A DNA stretch of 64,000 nt from contig JAXGGA010001641.1 in assembly GCA_038373865.1 (NCBI GenBank), forward strand, positions 62,001 through 126,000, given 5' to 3'. Below the pieces are notes generated by a model. It was not told the DNA's origin, ran no database searches, and was given only the letters and a program-made list of their open reading frames with translations. The DNA comes from Uloborus plumipes (lineage: Eukaryota > Arthropoda > Arachnida > Araneae > Uloboridae). A program made the translations under genes and the position numbers. The stretch's first letter is position 1, and every line of letters begins with the position of its first letter. Shown in pieces: positions 1-10,969 of this stretch.

Positions 1-196
1 CAGGGGAAAAAACTTCAGTACCACTAGGAAAACTATTAAATAGGGCTTCCATATAGTTTTTTTTTATTATAAATGAATAACAGCAGGACTACTAGAAAAT
101 CTCTAGTAAACTGGACCATAAATTTTCTAGTAACGGTACAGCTTATTCTTCAGAAATACTGCCAATCTTACCTAAGATAAAGCTGTATTGTCACTA

Positions 197-562
197 CACT
201 GCAAAAAATAAGCTGTTGTTTTTACAGTATAATACTGGCAGCAGAGGTTCCAGTTTAAAACTGTAAAAGCAGAGTAAAAATCTGTAAAAGTAGCAACTTT
301 AGTTTATTACTGTAAAATTAGCAATGTTACCATGAAATTAGCTACATTATAACGTTAAAACAACAGTGTAATACTTGCAGCAGAGATTCCAATTTAAAAC
401 TGTAAAATGCACAGTGATAAACTGTAAAACTAGCAATTTTATAGTTTATTTCTGTAAACTAGCAATTTTACAGTCTATTACTGTGAAATTAGCTTTTTTA
501 CAGTTTATCACTGTAAAATTAGCTGTGTTATAGTGTAAAAACAACATCTATTTTTTATAGTG
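197..562. mobile_element. MITE family 1, copy a
   Basis: Flanked by TA on both sides (195-196 and 563-564). The termini are inverted: CACTGCAAAAAATAAG on the left and TTTTTTATAGTG on the right. The interior is a chain of short inverted motifs around CTGTAAAATTAGC and GCAATTTTACAG. A TA target duplication and a non-coding palindromic body fit a Tc1/mariner-type MITE. Confidence 0.75.
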
Positions 563-1489
563 TAGAATAGTTCATCGAGTCAGTTTCTTAGAAGTTTTCT
601 ATTGCAGATTTTTTTTTTTTTTACAGTGTAGTAACGATACTGCTTTTTCTTAAAAAACGTTGCAACGACACAGCTTCTTCGTAATAATGCCACCTACGAA
701 GGAGCAGCATCCTTATTAGAGAAGTTTATTGCATTCCAGCTTCCTAGAGATTTTCCAGCAGTACTACAATTTTTTTTGTTTATAGTTTAAATAGCTTGAT
801 TTTGCTTTGGGCCGGCAAAGTTATGATATCAGTTTCCTTCCATTTATCTTGCAAAATAAGTGACTTACATCGTATACAACTCATTGCATCAAAATGCACT
901 ACGTCTGAAGTGACCGTTGCTTTTAAGATACTCTTGGTATACTGATTTGAAATTTGTTTAAGTATTTCTCCCTATTTGTAACAGCACTGCACGAAAAATG
1001 TCTTTTAGATGAAAATATTTACTTTCGTATTTCTGAAAACAATAAGTATTTTGTTTTGCTTATCATGGACCATTTTCCAAAAATCTACATTTCACATATT
1101 CATTTTGATAAATTAGCAGCAGCTTCCAAGCAGCGGCTTTCAAGCAAATTTCAATCCTGGCATCTAAAAGGTTGACTGAAAGCTTTAAAATCTCTCTTCG
1201 TACATTGTAAAATTCTATCAGACATCTTGTGGTTGTAGGAAATAAATAAGGAAAGTTTTTAATACGTTCAGAATATCTTTTTTTTTTTGGTTCAAAGCTA
1301 GACTCATTTTATTAAAATACATTTCCTTATTTGTCCCATTTCTCACTTGATACATGCAATTCTAGATGTCGACAGTGAGTTGAGATTAATACAGTTAATA
1401 CAGAATTAGTTTGGTGAAAGCCTTCGGATTTATGAGAAAAAATGTACCTTAAATTAGAATGAATAAAGCGTTACCAATGAAACCTTTTT
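563..1489. other. Intron or intergenic sequence, nothing recognised
   Basis: AT-rich sequence with short homopolymer runs. A 73-codon open frame at 954-1175 has no recognisable feature and is probably fortuitous. Confidence 0.5.
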
Positions 1490-1643
1490 GAATATCGTTA
1501 AAATTATAGCCTATGTATGCTACATTATTGTGAAAGTTTCATTGAAATCCATTCAGTAGTTTTTGCATGAAAGAGGAACAAACATCCATACACACATCCA
1601 AACAAGCTTTCGCATTTAGAATAGCAATAAAATGACAGGGGTA
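1490..1643 (-). mobile_element. Fragment resembling an arthropod Helitron 5' end
   Basis: Read on the minus strand it gives the familiar arrangement AAATGCGAAAG, a TGGATGT/TGTATGG-rich run, GTTCCTCTTTCATGC, then AAAAACTACTGAATGG. That block begins many arthropod Helitron-like repeats. Inner sequence may continue to about 1330; the 3' terminus was not found. Family assignment is from memory of such repeats. Confidence 0.4.
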
Positions 1644-3373
1644 GTCAAAAAGCACGAAATTTTGTTTGAAAGTTAACCGGAATTTCTGTAGCTATGCCGC
1701 TTTAAAATAATAATTTAACCAAGGCAGATTTCACCGATCAACTTCGCTCGGTAGTTCTAGTAGCTCTGGATGTACTTGAATGGAGATAAATTAATTTGTC
1801 AAATTTTGATGTGTGTGTTTTACGGCCGAATTTGATAATTAGGAAAATGACTGTGTCCTACAACGTACTATTCATACGACGTTTCGTCGCATCAATAATA
1901 ATTAAAGCACCCTGTCAATTAACTACCCTCACGAAATATAACATCGCAGATGGTAAGGTTAAACAGAGATAATTTCACTACAAATCACTGAGGCATCGGA
2001 AGTGTCAAAGGGCTTGTCATCCATTATTAAATTTGTAAACGGATTTGACACCTATGGAATATTAATGCATGCGTTATTTACCTATTCGGTAGGGTATGGT
2101 GGTGACACATGTTTTGTTGTTTCCGTGCTTTAGCATTATAAGATCAAAGCTCATACTTTACGTTAGGGAGGGGGGAGGGGAGTTATAAAATACAAAATTG
2201 TCTGCTTACAGTAATTTAAGGAACTTTGACAGTTCTAAAGTCATATTGCCCGATCTAGTATGTTAATATGCAGGCGTTCCATACGACAAGGGAGAATCTG
2301 CCTTAAATTTAGTTCAACGAAAAAACCCTCAAGGAAATAGAAATTATTTTCAAAGCTTCGAGGGCGAATTGCCATGCCATGAAAAAAAGTATGATGGACT
2401 TTTTATTAGAATGAAAATTGTATTTCTTAGCTATGAAACTTGTATTTCTAAAAATGTATGCAAGTGCAATATGAAATTACCCCAATTTTCTTCCACAAAT
2501 GTGTGTGTATGTACCCCCTTAAAATCCCAAAAATTTACAAAATATCAATTTTTAAAAGCATTGTCTCATAGCATTCCCCAATCTGTTAGCTTTCAAACAA
2601 TACTAAGATGTTGTCAATGTTGGAAATATTTCTCGATGTTCCTTGAGAAGCCGTCATATCTGATAACATATGTAAGAAGTTATGAACTTAATTTCTGAAG
2701 AATCGCTTTTTTGCCGCATGTTTCCGTCTTCTAAATGCGATTACATAAAAGTAAACAGGGGCGTAGGAACCAGGGGAGCTGGGGGATCTTGGGCTCCCCT
2801 GAATATTTCTGACCGGCTCGACACCCCTGGAAAAATCCCCTCACTGCAACTTTTTGTATTACATTTTTTTACCTCAAATTTAATCTTAAAAATGTGATTT
2901 ATTTTTTTCTAGGAAATTGATACAAAAAGCAGCAAATAAAAGGGGAGAGACAGAATGGTCTAAAATGTTTCCTGTTGCGATCAAGGAATTCGAGTTAGCT
3001 CTAAAATTCTCTACTCGAGAGAAACTCGCTTTGTAGTCACTTCACTAAAGTTCAATCGCGTTGCAGTGCGAGTTCACTGCATTATTATTACCAGATTTTT
3101 AGCTTAACCTCTTTTACAAGGTGTATTAGACGGAGAGTGTTCTTAACATCATCAAAACTTCTCTATAAGTGTGTTTTAAAGCTTCAATTTTGAAAAAATT
3201 GCCGGGGATGATTTTGCTAGCCGAGTTCCTGCCCCTAATGTAACCGAAGATGGCTTACAATTTGCTTTTCAGATTTCTACGAGGGTTTTTTTTTTTTCAT
3301 CCTCCGTTCGGCTATAAAAAATAAACGGATTCAAATAAAAAAATATTTTATTATCAAAAGTAAGGTACAATCC

Positions 3374-3541
3374 TCTACAATTCTCTACACAATCACCTTG
3401 ACAATTGAAGCATTTGTTATATCTGTGAACAAGCTTTATAATAGCCTCCTCGTAGAATGTTACCGCCAATGATTGGAAGTGAGTTGTGACGGTTTCTTTG
3501 GGTTCCACGCCACTGTGGAAGCCCGATGCCTTTCCAGACCC
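3374..3541 (-). pseudogene. Inverted copy of the mariner transposase C-terminus
   Basis: The minus strand encodes GVEPKETVTTHFQSL, YEEAIIKLVHRYNKCFN and CQGDCVEN, nearly the same peptide as the + arm at about 3780-3917. Differences are few, so the inversion-duplication is younger than the loss of the N-terminus or has been homogenised. Confidence 0.75.
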
Positions 3542-3664
3542 CAAGCAGGGTTGACGGTCATTGCCATGCCCCCAAGCAGGGGGGTATGGCAATGCTCGTC
3601 ATCATTGCGCTCGCGTAACCCAACGGTTCCTCAAGCAATTTCATGCATTCAATGGGACATTTTT

Positions 3665-3917
3665 GAACACCAACAATTAAGTTCCGACAGAGCACCAAGT
3701 GACTTACATGTGTTCCCTGAACTGAAGCAGAGACTTGGAGACCCCTACTTTGGGTCTGGAAAGACATCTGGCTTCCAAAGTGGCGTGGAACCCAAAGAGA
3801 CCGTCACCACTCACTTCCAATCATTGGCGGCAACATTCTACGAGGAGGCTATTATAAAGCTTGTTCACAGATATAACAAATGCTTCAATTGTCAAGGTGA
3901 TTATGTAGAGGATTGTA
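3665..3917 (+). pseudogene. Mariner transposase C-terminal fragment
   Basis: The frame reads DRAPSDLHVFPELKQRL, which corresponds to the mariner SPDLAPSDxHLFPxLK block containing the third catalytic Asp. It continues through FYEEAIIKLVHRYNKCFN to CQGDYVED, matching the usual mariner C-terminus (hRxxKCIxxxGDYVE). The N-terminal helix-turn-helix domain and the first two Asp residues are missing, and an insertion of SG-rich sequence separates the blocks. It is non-functional by truncation. Confidence 0.75.
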
Positions 3918-4402
3918 CCTTACTTTTGATAATAAAATATTTTTTTTTATATTTAAATCCGTTTATTTTTTATAGCCGAAAGGAGGTTGAAAAAAAAAAC
4001 AACCCTTGTATTTCAAAAAAATTTCTAGCCTCTAGTGTCACTAAAAATCGTTTTAGAGTCATTTTTTAAAAGTACCATATGGACATTTTTCCTTGAAAGA
4101 AGTTTAAGACTTCCTATTTCTGGGCAAATATTACATCTAAAACTACGTTCATATATTAATAATGTAAAAGTGTATTTAAACTTGTCGTTTGTTTGAAAAA
4201 AGAGGTAATAGCAATGTTTTTAAATTTCTCTTCTTCACAAAAAATGTTGAATTGAACATTTAGGACTTCGTAATAATTATGTGTAAAGGGTAACAAAAAT
4301 GTATCTTGTCCCGCCACCCGCCCCTCCCAAAACAGTTCCAAAATCCGGCACTGCGTCCGGCTCCCCCTGCTTTTACAAAGTTTCTACGCCACTGAAAGTA
4401 AA

Positions 4403-5737
4403 TTAATCTAACATAATGATTTGATTCCATTATACTCGTACCCTTACTGAGGCAAATAACGTGAAAAATAATATTAGGAATGTTTTACGACAAAAATTGT
4501 GACTCCAGACGAATTTGATTTTAAGACATTGTGTTTCAAACAATTTGCTAATTATCTCATTAAATGTTAATTAGATAATGTCTAATTAATCTTTTTTTTA
4601 TTAATTTATGTTGAAAACATGCGCCAGTGAAATACTGTAAAAGAACGGGATTTTAATGGGAAAATTAAATAAAATAAATCCAAATGTGTACATACATATA
4701 CCCTAAGCTACAGATTTGTTGCTCCCAAGTTTGGGACCTTGGGCCTTTTATGCCCATGACTTATGTGTTCTGCAAGAAAGTGAAAATTACATAAAGGCAT
4801 TTAAATTAGGACAACGGCTGTTAATGTGCAGTGTCGCCGAGAGCAAAGTCGTGCCCCTTGTCAGTTTGTTCGTCTGACCCCCCCCCTCCTCTCTCCCACA
4901 AAACTTTTAAACTTATACTACTTTTTTCCAACTACGCTGACATGGCCTATCGCCGGGCGCGTTAATGTGTGATGTATCCTTTCTCCAAGCATAATTCGAA
5001 GTCATACATTACCCTCTTTCTCTGTCAGCTTGTTATGAAGTAAATAAACGTTCCGCTCAACCCCCTTCTGTCCGTCTTTTGAAAAAGAAGTGTGAAGAAA
5101 GTCCGTCCATCCATTTATCCCTCCCCAACCAGGAAGTGATTCATTGCGAGTGAGGCTGGTTTTTAACTAGGCAATTACCTTATTTCAAAGACTTACTACG
5201 GCCGTGTCATCTGTGCCCTCTCTCTCCAGTACGACCTGCCATCTGGCGATGTTTAGAAACTGGTTCAAGCAAGACAGACCGATCTTTGCCGTTTTTGGCC
5301 GTCTGTTGTCTTTGGTATTCTGATGGACTCTTATTATGGGTCGGTTCTTGCAGAGATGAGTTTTGAAAAATAGTAATGGCTCTTGGATTTAGTTGAGAAT
5401 GTCCTGACTGGATAATGCCTACCAGTAAGTCTTTGCTACGAATATAATTTCATTGTTATCAATAAATGTTTAAAATTGTTATGAAATAATGTAAAGCATT
5501 GTTTTGTAAACGGCGTGGCCATGTGAGGTGTGTGTCACACGCAGGCTCTGGTCATCACTGGTTTGGAAGGTATAATACTCAAAAATTTATACCACTCCTT
5601 CCATCTAAATTTAAACATTGACAGCTGTCAGCAGTTTAAGGACTAATTAATTTCTTGGAAGGGGAGGGGGCGGGCGCTTTTTAAAAAATGTGTTGAAAGA
5701 AAACTGCCTTCCTGTAAGATTTATTACTGCTTTTTTC
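4403..5737. other. Unannotated sequence with a less AT-rich patch
   Basis: No gene recognised. 4820-5300 is less AT-rich and contains the tract CTCTCTCCAG at about 5220, but the sequence after it lacks a donor in an open frame, so I do not call an exon. Confidence 0.4.
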
Positions 5738-5866
5738 GTCTAGGGTTTCATATAGTTCGTAAAACTAAGTGAAACTTCACGTCTAAAGTTTCATATAGTT
5801 CGTAAAACTAGGTGAAACTTCACGGCTAGGGTTTCATATATTTCGTAAAACTAAATAAGTGAAACA
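5738..5866. repeat. 43-bp tandem repeat, three copies
   Basis: Starts at 5738, 5781 and 5824, exactly 43 bp apart. Each unit holds TCTAGGGTTTCATATAGTTC and a GTGAAACTTCACG inverted motif; the third copy is diverged at its end. Confidence 0.85.
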
Positions 5867-6457
5867 CGAAAATTGGAACTTATTTAGCATGCAAATGAGG
5901 GTTCTCTGTGCTTTGTAGATATATAGAACCGTTTTTCAACAAAGAAAACGTGCCAAACGAAAGCCATTGGTAGAAAGAATATTTAAGTAGTATTCAGTAA
6001 TTTTCAGTTTTTGTTGATTATTAACGTTGTTTTCATGAATTTATTTGTAGCACAAAAGTATTGTTTAATTTCTTAGTCTTTCAACATTAAAATTAAAGGC
6101 CACACTGCTTTGTTTGCTCCATGTTGACTTGTACCTTTGGCTTACTTTGTATGGGAGCTCATGGGAGTTTAGAATCTGTATTTCTTTTAGTGCTATATGA
6201 AATTTTACCCTATTTATAATGAAAAATAAGTTCTGAAGAGCTTTGGGGCTCCTGCACTTCTTTAGTCAGAAATTAAACCCTGCCTATGAGGGAAGCAATG
6301 TGTGACCACAACGTAGTGTGGGCGGCATGAGACTCAAAAATGCTCCCCTCACCGTTATGAATTGTCAACTGTTATTTGTAAAATTTATGGGGTGCAGCTC
6401 ACATAGGGGCTCTAAACCTTTTCTCCATCCTCTCTCTGCATTTTAGTGTGATACGTT

Positions 6458-6565
6458 CCCAAGTAGCACATTTCGTATTTTAAAGGTTGTAAAATGGTTT
6501 TTAATGTTGTAACAATCGTTAAAAAACGTTTATAAAACGTTTAAAGGTTATTTGTGCTACCTGGG
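6458..6565. mobile_element. Short MITE, 108 bp
   Basis: Terminal inverted repeats CCCAAGTAGCACA and TGTGCTACCTGGG differ at one base in 13. The interior is rich in AACGTT/AAAACGTT inverted motifs. No clear target duplication, so superfamily is unassigned. Confidence 0.6.
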
Positions 6566-7532
6566 TTAGGTAAACCTAATAGGATGGGAGACGTGATTTG
6601 TTCTTCCGATGACCTGTGCAATGTTTTCTGAGTGATAGCTGGAAGGCATGGGTTAGACATCAATTTCGATTGATAGCACCATATATCTCACTTTCACAAC
6701 TTTAGTGTAGCTTAGTAGGGGAAGCTAATTCTCTAGGAACTGTGCACCCATGGTAAAAGCTAGCTACCGATCGTAGAACTGTGAGACCCACGAATTTACT
6801 CGGTGGGTATATGATGGCATTGGGGCACCGAACATCGATGCCTCCGATCATATATCAAATCTGTTAGACAATTTGCAGCCCTCTTCCTGGGTTGAATCAC
6901 TTATGTATCAACAGCGAGATATTTTCCGTTTTCTTCTGTGCTTCTTTTAGTATCATTGCTCAGTTAGATGAAGATTTCTTCTTTTTTTTTTTTGAAATTA
7001 AAAAAAAAAAATATTTGGCAAGTCGAATTTCTCTCATCTACGCAAAACATTTGGAACACATCCGTGTTTCTAAGTGTTCCATTATGATCTTCAAGCATTG
7101 AGTTATCGAGTTTAGTAATAATTATTATAAAAGTGTTGAAACATTAATAAAAATAAATTATTATAATTAATAATAATAAATAAGGAAGTAACTTTACCTA
7201 ATGCCACACACGCCCCAAAAAATTTTCAGCACGCCTGGAAAAAATTAACGTTTTTCGTGGGTGGAGAGAGATTGTAGTCTTGAAGAGCAAACAGTGAAAA
7301 AAGATACCAAGCTGAAGGCGTAGGAATTGCCAGTGTCAAGTAAAGTACAAAAGAAAAGAATAGTTTACCAAAGTCTGCGTGGGAGGGAAAGAAAAAGCAA
7401 GAAAGAGTCGGAAAAATAATTAACAATAACTTTCCAAGCCTCAGGAAAAATTATATGATGTTGAGAAGATGCCCGGAAGCGGAAAATGAAATCGAATGGT
7501 TCCAATGGTGCATTCGAAAAGAGAGTTAAAGG
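6566..7532. other. Unannotated sequence
   Basis: No gene or repeat recognised apart from T/A runs near 6985-7010. Confidence 0.4.
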
Positions 7533-7602
7533 TTTACACGTCATTTTAGTTTATAATCAAGTAAATTTGAGTTACTAGATTATAAACTAAACTGACGTGT
7601 AA
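7533..7602. repeat. Long hairpin
   Basis: Arms 7533-7557 (TTTACACGTCATTTTAG...) and 7579-7602 pair over about 24 bp with one mismatch and a loop of about 21. CTAGATTATAAACT copies follow in both orientations to about 7650. Confidence 0.8.
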
Positions 7603-7645
7603 TTTACTAGATTATAAACTATAATCTAGTAGAAAGTTTATAATC

Positions 7646-8180
7646 TAGTAGAATCCCAGAACCTAAACGCGTTAATTACTCTACAATTTGAGTCGAATTT
7701 CACAGTCCTAGGACGTAAATGCTATATTATCCCAAACTTGTAGATTAGTCCCTGATATTAGCGCAGTTAGGATTTACTTTCGGGGGGGGGGGGGGTATAA
7801 CAGACATTACCTGTGCATTAAATTCCATAGTAATATTGGCGGGATGTGTGTTAAAACCGAGGGTGAAGAATTTAACTCAAACTCCCCCCTTTGATGCTTT
7901 TGGTTCCTCTACAGAAGCTAAAGTTCGACTACGGAGAGATGGCGCGTGACCTTCAGGTGGAAACGCACCGCTAAGATTTAAAATGGGTAAGATCGGCGAA
8001 AAAAATTATATTTTTACTTCCTCAGTTAATTAAAGTTTTTACCGTCTGCATCAGTTCTCTGATGCTACCTTTTACAAAGTGAAGGCCTGTTTCCGCTTCA
8101 AGGTCAGCCGTCATCTCTCCATGGCTAAGCTTTACCGAATCGCGCAGTTTTAGTAGAATTCCAGAACATAGACAAATAAT
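7646..8180. repeat. Foldback sequence with imperfect arms
   Basis: Arms at about 7912-7970 and 8083-8143 are imperfect inverse copies; both contain GGAGAGATG and GACCTT..GGAAAC elements. Outer parts share TAGTAGAATYCCAGAAC at 7646 and 8151. Origin unknown. Confidence 0.5.
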
Positions 8181-8582
8181 TTAAGGGTCCCAAAGCACAA
8201 AAACAGCTTGTAGTTCCTTCTGCTGTCTCTTCAAGCTAACAAATGTTTTCGCTTAAAACCAATCAACATTTAGAGTTGAAAATTTTTATGAATTATCAAC
8301 GCTACCCTCTGTTCACGGAAAATATTGACTGAAAGTAAACAAACAAGTTGCCAGAATATTTGCCACTATGCTACTTTTATGGATTTTCTTTACATTAGAA
8401 AAAAAAGTAAATAAATAATAATTTAAAAAAATTAAAAAAAAATTAAATATCAATAGGACTTGCGTTTTGCGTCTGATTGTCACCAATTTGTAAGTGTCGG
8501 AGCCAAACACGTGATTGTGATGAGGCCAAATGGCACAATTCTTTGTTTACATCTAGTCTATCTTTCCCATGAACGAAATGTA

Positions 8583-8809
8583 CACTGTAAAAGATGACTG
8601 TTGTTTTTACAGTACAATATAGCTAATTTTACAGTAATAAACTGGAAAATTGCTAGTTTTACAGTTGTAAACTGTAAAATTGCTATTTTACAGTAATGAA
8701 CTGTAAAATTGCTACTTTTGCAGTTTAATACTGTCCATTTTACAGTTTTAAACTGGAACCTCTGCTTTCAGTATTATAGTGTAAAAACAACAACTTATTT
8801 TTTACGGTG
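8583..8809. mobile_element. MITE family 1, copy b
   Basis: Bounded by TA on both sides (8581-8582 and 8810-8811). CACTGTAAAAGATGACTG on the left is inverted by TTATTTTTTACGGTG on the right. The body is CTGTAAAATTGCTA / TAGTTTTACAG motifs. It ends 107 bp before exon 1. Confidence 0.75.
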
Positions 8810-8916
8810 TAGTCTCTAATAGTTTATTTTATGGAAGATGCATTTTTCGATGATATACGACTAAACTGCTTCTGTCTACATGGCGTGTTTTTAATATGTT
8901 TTCCCTTCTGTTTCAG

Positions 8917-9028
8917 CATCGGCGCCCGGTGCCGGTTCGGAGTGGGGCGAGCCCAGGCCCTCCTCCCCCTTCGCCGCCCTCGCCCTAAGGAGGACCAGAT
9001 TTTCCAGCGTGCCCCTCGTTCACATCAA
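8917..9028 (+). CDS. Internal exon 1 of an unidentified host gene
   Basis: The acceptor is a strong pyrimidine tract ending TTTCAG (8911-8916) and the donor is AA|GTAAGT. The exon is 112 bp. In the chosen frame it begins with two bases (CA) that finish a codon from an upstream exon, gives 36 full codons, and ends with AA, which is completed by the first G of the next exon to make Lys. The peptide is Gly/Pro/Ser-rich, then basic and hydrophobic, with segments SAPGAGSEWGEPRPSSPFAA and RRTRFSSVPLVHIK. A second frame is also open across the exon, but only this one joins in phase with the next two exons. GC content is far above the flanking intron. I recognise no domain; it looks like a disordered linker. 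The upstream exon is not identified and may lie outside the window. Confidence 0.75.
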
Positions 9029-9876
9029 GTAAGTTGAACTCAGTTGTTTTCTTCTAAAGGAGATACTTCACACATAGGAAACACAACACACCTCCCAACT
9101 CAACCGCAACTTCAACTTTTCATTCGACTTACCTGCCAGAAATAGCATAGCACATGAATGTTTTCTCTCAAAAGCTGACTGGAGAGCAGAAGTTATGGTT
9201 GAATTGGGAGTTAAGTTGAACAAATTTTCTTAAGATACCCCCTTTAGCTTTTAGTCAGCGTGCGGTAACAACTATCATTCTGCTTTAAGAGGTCTTATTA
9301 ACAATAAATCTGATCCGAAGCACAAAGATACTTTACTTTACTTTAGATTGAGATGGAAGATGACGTTATAATTATGAATACACTGTATGAAAAGTTAGAA
9401 GAGAAGATTAACTTTCGTTAAAAAAATCAACTTGTAACAATGAATATATTCTAATGTATAAAATTTTGCTTAAAGATTTCAGCTTTAATATTACAAATAA
9501 AATGCTAAGGTAAAAACTGTCATATCTCCTACTTTAAAATTGCTTTACACCAATGAATTCAATATAACAGACGTAAGTTTAGATTTCCGATCACTCCATA
9601 TACTTATGCAGGTAAAAGATAAGAAAGAAGCTTAACTTTCGGTTTAAATTCAGATTTCATTTGACTTTAAAAGATGTTATGACAAGAGAGACTAACTTCT
9701 TTTCTTTTAAAAAAATACACACACTCGGAAAACAGCCTTAGTTATAACCTAAACAGAGCAATATTTTGAATTCACATAGACAAAATTGTTTATGTCCTAT
9801 CAAGAAAGCGTTTTTAAAATTTAGTTTTAGTTAAAAATGGCCATGATGGTAATGTAACTTAAAAAATGTTCGTAAA

Positions 9877-10222
9877 CACTGTGAAAAATGAATGTTGTTT
9901 TTACAGTATAATACAGCTTATTTTATAGTAATAGACTAAAAATTGCCAATGTTTCAGTAATGAACTGTAAAATTGCTAATTTTACAGTTTATTACCGTGC
10001 ATTTTCAGTTTTAAAGTGGAACCTCTGTTGCCAGTATTAAACTGTTGTGTTTGCAATATAATACAGCTAAATTTTATTCAGCTAAATACAGCTAAATAAA
10101 ATTCAGCAATAAACTGTAAAATTGTTAGTTTTATAGTTTATTACTGTGCATTTTACAGTTTTAAATTTTGACCTCGGCTGCCAGTATTATACTGTAAGAA
10201 CAACAGTTCTTTTTTTGCGGTG
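9877..10222. mobile_element. MITE family 1, copy c
   Basis: Left end CACTGTGAAAAATGAATG and right end TTCTTTTTTTGCGGTG. The interior holds the same CTGTAAAATTGCTA motif chain, with an internal partial duplication. The TA flanks are degraded. Confidence 0.7.
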
Positions 10223-10734
10223 CTGCAATCAACAGCTTTCTTTATTCAGTAGACGAAGGTAAAATTTACCTTCTTAAAGTGACAAACATGTTCAATCAAA
10301 AAATGTGGCTAGAAAACATATAATTATTTTTTTTCACGAAGATCTGTTCTCTTGCACTGAAGCGACTTCGTTACAACGAAACTGTTGGCACCAATGCAAG
10401 GCAAATTTACCATTTCAGTGATAATCAGCACTTGTTCTTTAACCACACAGTCACGACATTTCTTTTTCTCCGTTAGTCTCCCCACGCATTTTTTGCATAT
10501 ATTATCTTAATTTGACTACACATTTTACAAATGATGCTTCCAGAAACAGAACAGGTTCTAAATCGGCTGCTTTGAGTGGGACATTATTAACTTCAACTAG
10601 AATACACACAGGGGCATTAGGTCAGCCAGACCTTACCTTCTATGGGGGAAGGGGTTTCAGGTCAGAATAGTCGTTATATGTAATGCACTACGGTGTTAGT
10701 GTTGGAAACGCGTGGTAAAATCAGGTGTATTACG

Positions 10735-10969
10735 GTTGTGTTTTTTACTTCTTTTTACGTAGTAAAGGAAGTATTGTGATCGCGAAAAAAAATATCACTC
10801 AAATTTGGGTCTACATTTTGATTTTGCTCACCCCAGAATGGATGTTGAGTAGTTTAATCGACTTGTCAGCACGTGCACATGTACCTACCAACATATAAGC
10901 AGCCGAAAAATCCTTTTCAATCACCCCGGAGTTAATTACGACGAGTTTTCTCGTGACGTCTGTATATAC
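10735..10969 (+). mobile_element. Interspersed repeat, left part, split by a hAT-like element
   Basis: It begins with a near-palindrome around TTTTTACGTAGTAAAGG, then AAGTATTGTGATCGCG. It is cut at TGTATATAC by the hAT-like element and resumes at 12789 with a TATGTATGT run. The layout resembles a Helitron-type or similar arthropod repeat, but I did not find a diagnostic 3' end. Confidence 0.45.

Larger units (their letters stand above)
3278..4010. mobile_element. Palindromic mariner remnant, head to head
   Basis: TA at each end with CGAGGGTT on the left and AACCCTTG on the right as inverted ends. Both arms (about 3283-3535 and 3770-4005) carry the same transposase C-terminal region in opposite orientation, with the 3' end outward on each side. 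The middle keeps extra transposase sequence only in + orientation. Confidence 0.75.
2756..4394. mobile_element. hAT-like non-autonomous element with perfect 8-bp TSD
   Basis: The left end is CAGGGGCGTAGGAACC; the right end GTTTCTACGCCACTG is its inverse with three mismatches. Flanks are identical: aaagtaaa at 2748-2755 and at 4395-4402. CAGNG termini and an 8-bp duplication define hAT superfamily insertions. No hAT transposase frame is visible. A palindromic mariner remnant (3278-4010) sits inside, so mariner either entered this element or travelled with it. Confidence 0.8.

Noticed and set aside
5220..5330. Possible exon after CTCTCTCCAG
   Set aside because: One frame stops after eight codons; another stays open for about 31 codons but has no donor before its stop.
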